From NCBI RefSeq assembly GCF_003534205.1, contig NZ_CP011102.1, positions 880,036-944,035 on the forward strand: a stretch of DNA of 64,000 nucleotides, given 5' to 3'. The position numbers and the translations under genes are program-made. The notes under the pieces are model-generated. The model was given only the letters and a program-made list of their open reading frames with translations, made no database searches and had not been told where the DNA came from. Of the stretch, positions 26,831-35,037 are shown piece after piece; the first letter of the stretch is position 1, and each line of letters opens with the position of its first letter. This DNA is from Listeria weihenstephanensis (GTDB lineage: Bacteria > Bacillota > Bacilli > Lactobacillales > Listeriaceae).

Positions 26831-27205
26831 ATGCGAAAAATGTTAATTTTAGGTGCAATATTTGCAGGTTTAGCCGTGGGAATTGGCGCTTTTGGGGCGC
26901 ATGCTTTGAAAGAAACACTCGGCAGCTACCATACAACCTTTGAAACCGGTGTACAATACCAAATGTTCCACGCAACAGCTATTCTAGTCGTAGGTTTATT
27001 ACTCGGAAAAATGGATCGGGGCTTACTTAGAACAGCAGGATATTTATTTGCAACGGGAATCGTGTTGTTTTCAGGAAGTTTATACGTGCTCAGTATTACA
27101 AAAGTATCCGTACTCGGCGCTGTAACACCACTTGGAGGCGTTGCATTTATCGCAGGATGGATTTGTTTTATTATCGCTGTAGCAAAGGATAAACCCACTC
27201 TGTAA
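26831..27205 (+). CDS. DUF423 (YwdK-like) membrane protein
   Basis: 124 residues with four membrane helices; the start AGLAVGIGAFGAHALKETL and FHATAILVVGLL are the DUF423 signature. Function unknown. It lies 15 bases after the YwdI-like gene with GGGGG as site, forming a three-gene run with the acetyltransferase. Confidence 0.85.
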   Translation: MRKMLILGAIFAGLAVGIGAFGAHALKETLGSYHTTFETGVQYQMFHATAILVVGLLLGKMDRGLLRTAGYLFATGIVLFSGSLYVLSITKVSVLGAVTPLGGVAFIAGWICFIIAVAKDKPTL

Positions 27206-27384
27206 TATAAAAAGTGTGGTATAAGAAGGGATTTCGAAGTTCCACTCGAATCGTGGTAATTTTTGTTACCAAACTTTAACAAAAGAAAGTGAAAGAAAAG
27301 GATTCATTTCCAAAATAGCGGGGTATTATACATGTAAGCAACGATATCTTAATTACTTTTTCTCCCTTTTTAGTAATTAAGAAT

Positions 27385-27460
27385 CTTTCTTACCTTAAAC
27401 TCCCTTTTAATCGCTAAACCTGCTGACATTGCTGGTCTAGCGATATTTTTTTGTTTTCAA
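27385..27460 (+). repeat. 76-bp direct repeat, left copy, containing a terminator
   Basis: This stretch recurs at 29974-30049 with about 72 of 76 positions identical. Inside it ATCGCTAAACC pairs with GGTCTAGCGAT (one mismatch) and is followed by seven T residues, a terminator on the plus strand. The remainder of the 27206-27741 gap is AT-rich; a second 9-bp hairpin (TTAATTAC arms) precedes this repeat, and a promoter lies at 27639-27667. Confidence 0.85.
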
Positions 27461-27638
27461 CTTTTAATCAGAACTCTTATCCTATGTTTATACCAAAGCA
27501 AGGGCTACTAACTAAAGTGGAAAATAAAACATTTTTTTCATATGAAAAGAAAAAATTAACGAGGAACAATAAAAAAGAAATATCTCAATAGTGAGTAGTC
27601 CTATTTGTATTGAATAAAAAGCTATGACTTAGAAATTT

Positions 27639-27667
27639 TTGTTTAAATAGCTACGCTTTTGTATAGA
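27639..27667 (+). promoter_or_regulatory. Sigma-A promoter of the ThDP-MEKHLA cassette
   Basis: TTGTTT, exact 17-base spacer, TATAGA, about 70 bases before the first gene. Confidence 0.6.
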
Positions 27668-27741
27668 TCTCAAGTTTTAATTTGGTACATAATTCTCTGT
27701 ATGCATTTTAAGTTAAATTTTATAGACAGAAAGGAATTAAA

Positions 27742-29454
27742 ATGATGAGTATTATTAAGGAAAATGGATTTAAAGTACTTGCAGATTATTTAACTTCAAT
27801 GGAGATTACTTTGTATACTGGAGTTACAGGTGGAGGTGTGATTCATTACTTAAAATATCTTGCGCCATATACGTCTGAGCAGAAAAGCCCCTCTTTATTT
27901 ACGATTAGCGAGTATCCTGCTGGCTTTACTCCATTAGGATATTATGTTTCCACTGGAAAAATTTCAGCAGCGATAGCCACGACGGGTGCTGCAACTAAAC
28001 TATTATCTTGTGGACTCAGCGATGCTAAGCTTCACGATATCCCCTCTGTTTATATTTTCCCCATTTCGACTGCACGGCATGTGGAAGATGCTTCGTTACA
28101 AGATTCTTCGATTTATGGTAGTAATATTGTTCAACAGCTATTGGCTGAATTCCCTCAACATGTATTCCTTCTAGATAATCCATTTACGTTCGCCAAACAA
28201 TTAGAACGTGCACATCAAGCATTGCTATCGCGAAAGCCAGTTATTTTTTTATTAGACAATGAAATGATGTCACTGCCAGTCACTGAGTTTCCAGTAATTT
28301 CAAATAATAAACCAATCAATAAAAATTCCGAGATAACGTCATTTATCCGCCTATTTCGGGAAAGCGTGCAGGACAAGCAGGTGCTTTTACTAGTGGGGGA
28401 AGAAGGTATGCATGATTCTTCTATGAGAAAACTGACAACAGCTGTTTGTCGCGAGTTGAAAGCGGCTGTGGTATGGAGTATAAATGGTGGAAACTGTATT
28501 GAATCTAGTAATCCTTATGCTTATGGGTATATTTCTTTTGGAGGAAATGATAAGGCTCTGGATATTTGGGACTCTATAAATGAAGAGGATGTGGTACTTT
28601 GTGTCGGAGTAACGCCTGATGAATATACGACGGATCTAAAAAAAATATCCGCTGGAGATGTCTTCTTTTTAACAAATACTGAAAATGCTTATGGACAAAT
28701 AAGAGGAAATCTTCATCATAGTGCGCAGCATCGTGTGCATCAACTTAATGCCCCTATGAATGAGGTATTGCAGAAAATTATCAATGAAACTCAACAAAAA
28801 TCATTCGCCACAAAACCTTGTCAAGTTGCCACTGCCGATTTAAATAAGCGAGAAATTTTACCACCTCAAAAAGAATATGCCGACATGGCAAAAGTCTATG
28901 CGCGATTATATAAGTGGTGGCAACCCAACAGTGTGGTTATAAGTGATGTTTGCCTTGCTTACAAAGATTATCAATATGTAACGCAACGGCCTAATGATGC
29001 GATAACCTATTTTTCTTTTTACAGGGGTTCTGCTATGGGCGGTGCTTACGGGGTTGCGATAGGTGCAAAGTTAGCTTCACCAGATAAACGCGTCTATCTT
29101 TTTAGCGGAGATGGTTGCTTCAGATTGTATGGGGGGAGTTTAAGTGAAGCCAAAGATTTAGGGATTGTTTTATTTCTGCTAGATAATCATACGTACTCTA
29201 TTGTCGCTCAAGGCCTACCGATAATTCTCCCAACAGTTGATTCTGAGAGATTCCATGATAAGCTAAATAAGACGGATTACTGTAAAATAGCGGAGGCATC
29301 TGGCTGGTTAAGTTATTCAGTATTATCCGATTTATCCAATTTTGATGACATTTTGCGGGAAATCGAAAAAAATAAATTACAATCAATTATTGTGAGTATT
29401 CCCGTAGATCCAGAACAAATCCTTGGGCAAAATCCACGAGTTCGTAATTTATAG
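27742..29454 (+). CDS. Thiamine-diphosphate-dependent decarboxylase-like enzyme, unknown substrate
   Basis: 570 residues with the three-domain layout of the pyruvate oxidase/decarboxylase family. The N-terminal Glu that activates the cofactor is in SEYPAGF; the C-terminal domain has SAMGGAYGVAIGAKLA and the diphosphate/Mg motif FSGDGCFRLYGG ending in LLDNHTYSIV. The canonical GPGATN loop is changed to TGAATK, and the usual NN pair is DN, so it is divergent but the cofactor site looks usable. Its reaction cannot be named. It has its own promoter, is AT-rich, is followed 18 bases later by the MEKHLA gene, and the pair is flanked by direct repeats. Confidence 0.78.
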   Translation: MMSIIKENGFKVLADYLTSMEITLYTGVTGGGVIHYLKYLAPYTSEQKSPSLFTISEYPAGFTPLGYYVSTGKISAAIATTGAATKLLSCGLSDAKLHDIPSVYIFPISTARHVEDASLQDSSIYGSNIVQQLLAEFPQHVFLLDNPFTFAKQLERAHQALLSRKPVIFLLDNEMMSLPVTEFPVISNNKPINKNSEITSFIRLFRESVQDKQVLLLVGEEGMHDSSMRKLTTAVCRELKAAVVWSINGGNCIESSNPYAYGYISFGGNDKALDIWDSINEEDVVLCVGVTPDEYTTDLKKISAGDVFFLTNTENAYGQIRGNLHHSAQHRVHQLNAPMNEVLQKIINETQQKSFATKPCQVATADLNKREILPPQKEYADMAKVYARLYKWWQPNSVVISDVCLAYKDYQYVTQRPNDAITYFSFYRGSAMGGAYGVAIGAKLASPDKRVYLFSGDGCFRLYGGSLSEAKDLGIVLFLLDNHTYSIVAQGLPIILPTVDSERFHDKLNKTDYCKIAEASGWLSYSVLSDLSNFDDILREIEKNKLQSIIVSIPVDPEQILGQNPRVRNL

Positions 29455-29472
29455 AATGGAGGTTAATCTTAT

Positions 29473-29925
29473 ATGTATGAAGACGAACGATATCAAATGC
29501 TTCGTTTAATTGAGCAATCTTATGAACATTGGACAAGCAAAAAATTACCCACACCTTCTATCATGGAAGAAGAGCGTCTACGTTGGCTAGATGAGCAATC
29601 ACCATATGGTTTGTTGGTTCAAAATAATAATGAAGAGCCACTTTTCATCTATGCAAATAAACAAGCACAAATTATTTTTGGCTATAGTTTAGAAGAATTT
29701 TTATCGACCCCTTCAAGAAAAAGTGCACCACCTCAGATGCAAAGAGATCGGGAATGTTTGCTAGAAAAAGTTACTACGCAAGGAATATTAATGGGTTATC
29801 ATGGCACAAGGGTAGATAAACAAGGGATGTTATTTGAAATAAAGAACGGGATGATTTGGAACTTAATAAGTAAATCAGGTGAAACAATTGGAATGGCAGC
29901 ACTGATTTGCAAATCGGAAACATAA
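29473..29925 (+). CDS. MEKHLA (PAS-like) domain protein
   Basis: 150 residues. FIYANKQAQIIFGYSLEEFL followed by PSRKSAPP and GYHGTRVDKQGMLFEI is the MEKHLA/PAS-type pattern, a fold that often binds small ligands or senses redox. No output domain (kinase, HTH, GGDEF) is attached, so it may bind a small molecule or act on its partner. The ATG has GGAGG upstream. Transcribed with the thiamine-diphosphate enzyme; a shared pathway is inference. Confidence 0.75.
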   Translation: MYEDERYQMLRLIEQSYEHWTSKKLPTPSIMEEERLRWLDEQSPYGLLVQNNNEEPLFIYANKQAQIIFGYSLEEFLSTPSRKSAPPQMQRDRECLLEKVTTQGILMGYHGTRVDKQGMLFEIKNGMIWNLISKSGETIGMAALICKSET

Positions 29926-29973
29926 ATCATTCTATTAAAACTTGTTCATCGCTACTGTAATCCTAACATCGTG

Positions 29974-30049
29974 CTTTCTTAACATAAACTCCCTTTTAAT
30001 CGTTAAACCTGCTGACATTGCCGGTCTAGCGATATTTTTTTGTTTTCAA
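29974..30049 (+). repeat. 76-bp direct repeat, right copy, containing a terminator
   Basis: Matches 27385-27460, exactly 2589 bases away, in the same orientation. It carries the same hairpin (here with the C-G-rich loop closing pair GCCGG) and T-run. It ends the two-gene cassette. Confidence 0.85.
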
Positions 30050-30053
30050 ATAC

Positions 30054-30083
30054 AAAAAACGCCCGCTAAAAAGAGGACGTTTT
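30054..30083 (-). terminator. Terminator of the frataxin-like gene
   Basis: On the minus strand AAAACGTCC pairs with GGGCGTTTT, then T residues. Confidence 0.65.
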
Positions 30084-30096
30084 AACACATATATTC

Positions 30097-30468
30097 TTAT
30101 TTCCGCCAAAATGTTTCGCAATCGGCTTTATCTGATATGTTGAACTCGATTAGATCTTTCAGCAAATCATAATTCACCGGTTTATCCCACGGGAAGCGGA
30201 TTAAATTCGCAGTGTTTGTGTAGCCAGCTGCCTTGATGGCTTCTGAGAAACGAGTGATAACAACTGCTTCAGGAGATACGGCAAAGTTGTTCTTAGCAAC
30301 GCTGAATCCAATAATAAACGTATCATGGTCGGTAAACATGGGTTGATTCCATGCAATTTTTGAATTTAAGTTGGGGAATTCTTCTTTTATCCAATTAAAA
30401 ACATCTTCCAGTTGCGCGCGATGTTCAGGATTGTCTATTTTTACTAAAAAGTCTGATATTGTTTCCAT
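30097..30468 (-). CDS. fra: Frataxin-like iron chaperone (YdhG/Fra, DUF1801)
   Basis: 123 residues, close in remembered sequence to B. subtilis Fra (YdhG), which donates iron for iron-sulphur cluster and haem synthesis. Shared marks are KIAWNQPMFTDHDTFIIGFS, FAVSPEAV, LIRFPWDKPV and the end KADCETFWRK. Acidic residues in the first helix (EDVFNWIKEEFP) fit metal binding. Monocistronic. HemQ lies 4 kb away on the same strand. Confidence 0.83.
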   Translation of the reverse strand: METISDFLVKIDNPEHRAQLEDVFNWIKEEFPNLNSKIAWNQPMFTDHDTFIIGFSVAKNNFAVSPEAVVITRFSEAIKAAGYTNTANLIRFPWDKPVNYDLLKDLIEFNISDKADCETFWRK

Positions 30469-30537
30469 ACTTGATTCCTCCAGTCGATTTTAAAGCTATA
30501 AGTCTATTCTAGCGTAAATGCTTGAAAATACAAGGAA

Positions 30538-30580
30538 GAAGTATGGCGCACCATTCAACATAATAGGTGCGCCATACTTC
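30538..30580. terminator. 15-bp stem terminator after the ABC permease gene
   Basis: GAAGTATGGCGCACC (30538-30552) pairs perfectly with 30566-30580; the minus strand continues into a T-rich stretch. Confidence 0.8.
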
Positions 30581-30584
30581 TTAT

Positions 30585-32522
30585 TTATTGTTTCTCTTTC
30601 CCCATCACGATATTCGTATAGGTATTCACAGTCAATATATAGTAAATTGCAAACATCAAGGTGTAGAGGCCAGTACTTAGAAGAACCGGTAAAGTTAGAT
30701 CCATTTGCAGCATTCCTGATAGGGCAATAAGTGCCACCGAACTATGCGCAATACCAAGAACGAGCGGTACGAGGAAAATCACCAGTACTTGTTTTGCAAT
30801 CGTTTTGCGAATTTCTTTGCGATCTAAACCGATTTTTTTCAAGATATCATAAGTTGCGACGTCATTATAGGCTTCGGTTAGCTGTTTGAAGTAAATGATA
30901 CTTCCCGTTGCTGCAAGGAATACGAGACCGATGAACATACCGATGAAAAGTAGGACACCAATCGTGCTCATTCCTGCTTCATAGCCTTGAGGGAAACTAA
31001 CAAATCCAGCATCCTCAGGCAGCACTTTCGCCATTTGTTCGCCTAGTGCGACGGCGTCTTTTGGATTATCTACCATAATCGATTGGATTGTGCGTGCTTT
31101 TTGACTAGAAATTGTGTTAGCGACATCATCAGAAACGATAATCAAACCAAAAATACTGCTAAAAGGGGATTGTTTCAGTGCATCTTTCACGGTCACTTTT
31201 TGTTTCGTACTATTTTGCAAAGTGAAGTTTTGATTTTTTAACGTTTTGGCAGTTTCTTCAGAGTAAAGTGATGCTGGCGCGATCAAAATCGCTTCATCAT
31301 CGTTTAAATCTGCTTTTTCGCTATCTGTGTTGTCTTCTAGTTTTAAAAGCTTGTTATAAGCGGTTTGACCAATCACGGAAAAGCCTTCTTCTGGACTATA
31401 TTCCACCGGCATTTCGCGATCACTCGTTGCTTTCACATGATTTACAGTAGTCTCCAGGTGACCGGTCATCGGTGTTTTGGTGTTCTTTTCAGCAAGTCCT
31501 AGCGCTTTTTGATTGCTCGCATTATCAACGACAGTATATTCAAAAGTGGCGGGATAACTTGCATTGGCATCCTTATTAACATTGTAATAAAGGCTGCCGA
31601 TCGCGCCAATTGCGGTAAGCGTTGTAGCACTCAAAATCGCAATAACAGCAAGCGTTCTGGCGTTAGAAGCAATCCGAAAAGCAAGCTGAGAATTACTAAT
31701 AATATTCGTGCCCTTATAGAAAATTCGTTTATTTTTGCGAATCTGATTAAGCAAGAATGGTAAGAAATTGCTGAGTAAAAGCACTGTTCCTAGTATAACG
31801 GATACTAAGATAACCAATGCACCAGGGCCGAATCCAATTCTACCCCATATGGAAATTGCATTGACTGGTTGTAGCGCGATAAAGTAGCCAAATGCAATTA
31901 GTAAGATAGAAAGAATCGCTAGAACGGGGTTACTTTTCGGCGTTTTCTCACGTTTACTTTCTGAATGAAAAAGGTCGAGCAGTGTCGTGCGATAAATAAT
32001 TCGGTAGCCAGTAAACGAGGTGATCAGCGTAATAATCACAAAAATAATGACCGTATTAATCACGGCATCTAGTGAAAAGACGAAATTACTGACACCACCA
32101 AAATTCATTACTCGGAGTAGCACCATGACAAAGAATTTGGATAGTAGCGTTCCTAGACCAATTCCAATAACTAGCGCACCGATCCCCATTAAGAAATTTT
32201 CATAAAAGAGCATCTTGCCGATTTCTTTTTTACGAAGGCCGAGTAGGGAGTATATACCAATTTCTTTTTTGCGTTTACGGGTGAAAAAATGATTAGAGTA
32301 CAAAATGAAGATCGCAACGAAAATAATAAGTACAATCGACGAGGCATCAAAAACAGTAGAAAGCTTGGCGCTCTTATCGATACGTGCGACAACAGCAGGG
32401 TCTTGAGCTAACGAAACGAATGTATAGTAGATCATGATCGAGAAAATCATCGAAGCGAAGTAGAGAAAATAATGAATAAAATTATGTTTTATATTCTTTT
32501 TTGCTAGATCAAATAACGTCAT
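30585..32522 (-). CDS. anrB: BceB/AnrB-type ABC transporter permease
   Basis: 645-residue permease of the BceAB-type peptide-resistance transporters. Ten helices are predicted, with FtsX-like blocks at both ends and a large extracellular domain between helices 7 and 8 (about residues 325-520). The start FDLAKKNIKHNFIHYFLYF is typical. By position next to hemQ it corresponds to Listeria AnrB (nisin and bacitracin resistance); symbol is given on synteny. No sensor kinase/regulator pair is adjacent, as is also true for anrAB. Its start overlaps the ATPase gene by 14 bases. Confidence 0.85.
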   Translation of the reverse strand: MTLFDLAKKNIKHNFIHYFLYFASMIFSIMIYYTFVSLAQDPAVVARIDKSAKLSTVFDASSIVLIIFVAIFILYSNHFFTRKRKKEIGIYSLLGLRKKEIGKMLFYENFLMGIGALVIGIGLGTLLSKFFVMVLLRVMNFGGVSNFVFSLDAVINTVIIFVIITLITSFTGYRIIYRTTLLDLFHSESKREKTPKSNPVLAILSILLIAFGYFIALQPVNAISIWGRIGFGPGALVILVSVILGTVLLLSNFLPFLLNQIRKNKRIFYKGTNIISNSQLAFRIASNARTLAVIAILSATTLTAIGAIGSLYYNVNKDANASYPATFEYTVVDNASNQKALGLAEKNTKTPMTGHLETTVNHVKATSDREMPVEYSPEEGFSVIGQTAYNKLLKLEDNTDSEKADLNDDEAILIAPASLYSEETAKTLKNQNFTLQNSTKQKVTVKDALKQSPFSSIFGLIIVSDDVANTISSQKARTIQSIMVDNPKDAVALGEQMAKVLPEDAGFVSFPQGYEAGMSTIGVLLFIGMFIGLVFLAATGSIIYFKQLTEAYNDVATYDILKKIGLDRKEIRKTIAKQVLVIFLVPLVLGIAHSSVALIALSGMLQMDLTLPVLLSTGLYTLMFAIYYILTVNTYTNIVMGKEKQ

Positions 32523-33276
32523 TCATGTCCCCTCCTAGCTGCGCCAACACATCGAGAATTTTTTGGAAGAATTCCTTACGAGTCTTTGTACCACGATAAA
32601 TTTCTGTATAAATAGCACCATCTTTAATAAATAAAATCCGTTTACAAAAGCTCGCGGCATAAGCATCGTGAGTTACCATCATAATCGTCGAATGTTCTTG
32701 TTCATTGAGGCCTTTCAAACTCTCAAGCAAGTCCGTCGCTGATTTAGAATCAAGTGCACCAGTTGGCTCATCCGCAAAAATCAAGCTTGGGCTAGCGATA
32801 ATCGCACGACTTGCAGCTGTTCTTTGCTTTTGCCCACCAGAAATCTCATTTGGATATTTATCTAGAATTTCACGAATACCAAACGTATCCGCGACTTTTT
32901 CAAGACTCGCTTCCATCTCTTTCACAGGACGTTTCGCAAGAGCAAGCGGCAAAATGATATTTTCACGAACACTAAGCGTATCCAGTAAATTATAATCTTG
33001 AAAAATAAAACCTAGCTGATCACGGCGGAATGAAGACATTTGCTGCTCATTCATCGTTTCAAGCTCCTGCCCAGAAATTTGAATCTCACCAGATGTTGGT
33101 TTGTCGATTGTTGAAAAAACATTGAGAAGTGTCGATTTACCAGCACCACTTGGCCCCATGATACCGACGAAATCCCCTTTTGCAATTTCCAAACTAATAT
33201 TATCCAAGGCCGTATAGACATTGCCTTTAATACCATAAACCTTGCGAACATTCTTTGCTTGTAGAACTATTTCCAT
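32509..33276 (-). CDS. anrA: BceA/AnrA-type ABC transporter ATP-binding protein
   Basis: 255 residues. Walker A GPSGAGKST, Q-loop FIFQDYNLL, signature SGGQKQRTAASRA, Walker B LIFADEPTGALD and the H-loop VTHDAYAA are all intact. It powers the adjacent permease, forming a transporter that frees cell-wall precursors from or removes antimicrobial peptides. GGAGGAG precedes the ATG. The upstream 860 bases hold only repeats. Confidence 0.9.
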   Translation of the reverse strand: MEIVLQAKNVRKVYGIKGNVYTALDNISLEIAKGDFVGIMGPSGAGKSTLLNVFSTIDKPTSGEIQISGQELETMNEQQMSSFRRDQLGFIFQDYNLLDTLSVRENIILPLALAKRPVKEMEASLEKVADTFGIREILDKYPNEISGGQKQRTAASRAIIASPSLIFADEPTGALDSKSATDLLESLKGLNEQEHSTIMMVTHDAYAASFCKRILFIKDGAIYTEIYRGTKTRKEFFQKILDVLAQLGGDMNDVI

Positions 33277-33383
33277 ATAAACTCCTCCTAAATAAATAAC
33301 TATAACCTTAGTTTAACGATAAAAGAGGAGGCGTTCCATTGAATTAGATGACATTATGAGGAGGAAGACTTACAATTTTGTAA

Positions 33384-33507
33384 CTTGAAAAGCGTAAACA
33401 GCCCGTATAGCCTCGACAGAATTTGTTAGGGGGCGTAGTGAAAACCCTTTTTTGGTTTTTGCGGAGGTACCGAAAATTCCGAGAGGCTGGCCGTTGAAGC
33501 TAGATCA
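33384..33507. repeat. Degenerate copy of the 123-bp structured repeat
   Basis: Shares the frame AAAAGC...CCCGTA...TGG...GGCCGTTGAAGCTAGATCA with the two next units but has diverged in the middle. The central hairpin persists with different bases (AAAACC with GGTTTT in place of AAAAAG with CTTTTT). Upstream, 33301-33383 shows no gene. Confidence 0.7.
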
Positions 33508-33630
33508 CCCGAAAAGCTGAAACGGCCCGTACAGCTGCGACAAAAACTGGAGCGGCCGCAGTAAAAAGTCGCTCTTGCTTTTTATGGAGGGCGTGAAGTT
33601 TTCGAGGAGTTGGCCGTTGAAGCTAGATCA
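33508..33630. repeat. 123-bp structured repeat, unit 1
   Basis: Starts CCCGAAAAGCTGAAACGG. Outer stem: AGCT, a symmetric GA/GA internal loop and AACGGCC (33515-33527) pair with GGCCGTT, GA and AGCT (33612-33624). Inner hairpin: AAAAAGT with GCTTTTT. It is repeated without change in the next unit and again, with 99 of 105 bases identical, at 43236-43340. Confidence 0.9.
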
Positions 33631-33752
33631 CCCGAAAAGCTGAAACGGCCCGTACAGCTGCGACAAAAACTGGAGCGGCCGCAGTAAAAAGTCGCTCTTG
33701 CTTTTTATGGAGGGCGTGAAGTTTTCGAGGAGTTGGCCGTTGAAGCTAGATC
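33631..33752. repeat. 123-bp structured repeat, unit 2 (tandem, identical)
   Basis: Identical to the preceding unit over 122 bases. No open frame of note on either strand. Confidence 0.9.
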
Positions 33753-33869
33753 CAACGGCGCCGAGCATGAACAAACACACGAATTCGAGACCACAGTTTC
33801 TCTAAATGCAACACTTCAATAAAAACAAAGCGCTAATTCCAGACTCGACGGGTAAGAGCCCTTGATGGA

Positions 33870-33974
33870 TTAGCTGTTCTTTATTCGCATGGTAGTAGTT
33901 CTGGGTGTTGTGTATAAGAGCCACTGATGGATTACATGCTCACTTTGTTCTCATGCATATTGAGGCTCTCAAGG
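33870..33974. repeat. 105-bp second-type repeat, unit A
   Basis: Begins TTAGCTGTTC. About 90 of 105 bases match unit B. AGAGCC and GGCTCT close a stem around ACATGC...GCATAT. A partial third copy of its core (TAAGAGCCCTTGATGGATTA) lies just upstream at 33853. Confidence 0.8.
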
Positions 33975-34079
33975 TTAGCTGCTCCTTATTTGCATACTAG
34001 TAGTTCTGGGTTTGGCGTATAAGAGCCACTGATGGATTACATGCCCGCTTTGCTCTCATGCATATTGAGGGTCTAAATC
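33975..34079. repeat. 105-bp second-type repeat, unit B
   Basis: Tandem copy of unit A with an exact 105-base offset; differences are mostly transitions. No gene lies in 33753-34162. Confidence 0.8.
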
Positions 34080-34108
34080 GGCAGGGGATGCCTCATAAAA
34101 CCCACAAC
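34060..34108. repeat. Repeat tail shared with the pdxS-pdxR region
   Basis: 49 bases starting GCATATTGAGG, 42 of which match 43371-43419. TGAGG and CCTCA pair in both copies. Confidence 0.75.
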
Positions 34109-34162
34109 AAAAATCCCCAGCCCCATCTGGAGCTAGGTGTCAAATCTATTTTTTTAATCCAT

Positions 34163-34918
34163 TCAAATCCTAAAAAATTCACTCAAATTCTCTGAAGCAA
34201 TGTAATTCCCAATCAAGAAGGAACCAAACTCTGCAAAGCGAGCGCTAGACTCATCAAAGCGCATCTCTGTCACAATTCGTTTGAAATCAAGCGCATCATC
34301 CGCAAATAGTGTCACGCCCCACTCAAAATCATCCAGACCAATAGATCCACCAATGATCTGCTTAATCTTCCCAGCGTACGTACGACCAATCGCACCATGA
34401 TCGCGAATCATCGCTTGGCGTTCTTCCATCGGCAACATGTACCAGTTATCAGAAAGGTTGCGTCGTTTCGTCATCGGATAAAAACAAATATGCTTGCGTG
34501 CTGGTAATTCGGGATATAAACGCTCACGCACGTGTTTATTTTCATATGGATCTTCACCTTTTGATAAGTGATTTGCCAAGTAGTTACTTAACTCCACCAC
34601 AGAAATATACGAGTACGCTGGCAATAAATAATCCGCAATACGCAGTTTGTTCAATTGATTCTCAACTTCATTCAAACCTTCAAGCGTTGGTCTAAGCGTG
34701 AAAAAAAGTAAATCAGCTTTTTGACCGATAATCGAGTAAATCGTGTGTTCGCCTTCACCCATTTTTTTCGTGATGTTCATGTCGCCCAAGAAGTTTTGTA
34801 ATTCATTGAGCATAGAATCGCGATCGACAGGGGAAACTTCTCTGAGAGCTGGCCAGTCAATCGTTCTGAAATCATGGATCGAAAACCAACCGTCTAACGT
34901 TTTAACTGCTTCGTTCAT
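34163..34918 (-). CDS. hemQ: Coproheme decarboxylase HemQ
   Basis: Last enzyme of the coproporphyrin-dependent haem pathway of Gram-positive bacteria; converts coproheme to haem b with peroxide. 251 residues of chlorite-dismutase fold. The catalytic Y147 (CFYPMTKRR) and the axial haem ligand H174 ([12 protein letters not shown]) fall at exactly the residue numbers described for Listeria HemQ. Start ATG follows AAGGAAGG. It sits between manA and the AnrAB-type genes, as in L. monocytogenes. Confidence 0.95.
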   Translation of the reverse strand: MNEAVKTLDGWFSIHDFRTIDWPALREVSPVDRDSMLNELQNFLGDMNITKKMGEGEHTIYSIIGQKADLLFFTLRPTLEGLNEVENQLNKLRIADYLLPAYSYISVVELSNYLANHLSKGEDPYENKHVRERLYPELPARKHICFYPMTKRRNLSDNWYMLPMEERQAMIRDHGAIGRTYAGKIKQIIGGSIGLDDFEWGVTLFADDALDFKRIVTEMRFDESSARFAEFGSFLIGNYIASENLSEFFRI

Positions 34919-34993
34919 AGTAACGCACTTCCTTCCTTATGTACTGCTTAAATTGTAACACAAATAAGAGAACACTGTCTCACTCTATGTTTG

Positions 34994-35030
34994 TGAAAAA
35001 CCCTCCGCTTAAAAAAGGGAAGGGTTCTAC
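34994..35030 (-). terminator. Terminator after manA
   Basis: On the minus strand AACCCTTCC pairs with GGAGGGTT, one-base bulge, then T residues. Confidence 0.7.
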
Positions 35031-35037
35031 GCGAAAT

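Noticed and set aside
33508-33752. CRISPR-like array
   Set aside because: Units are 123 bp, directly joined with no unique spacers, and no cas genes are present.
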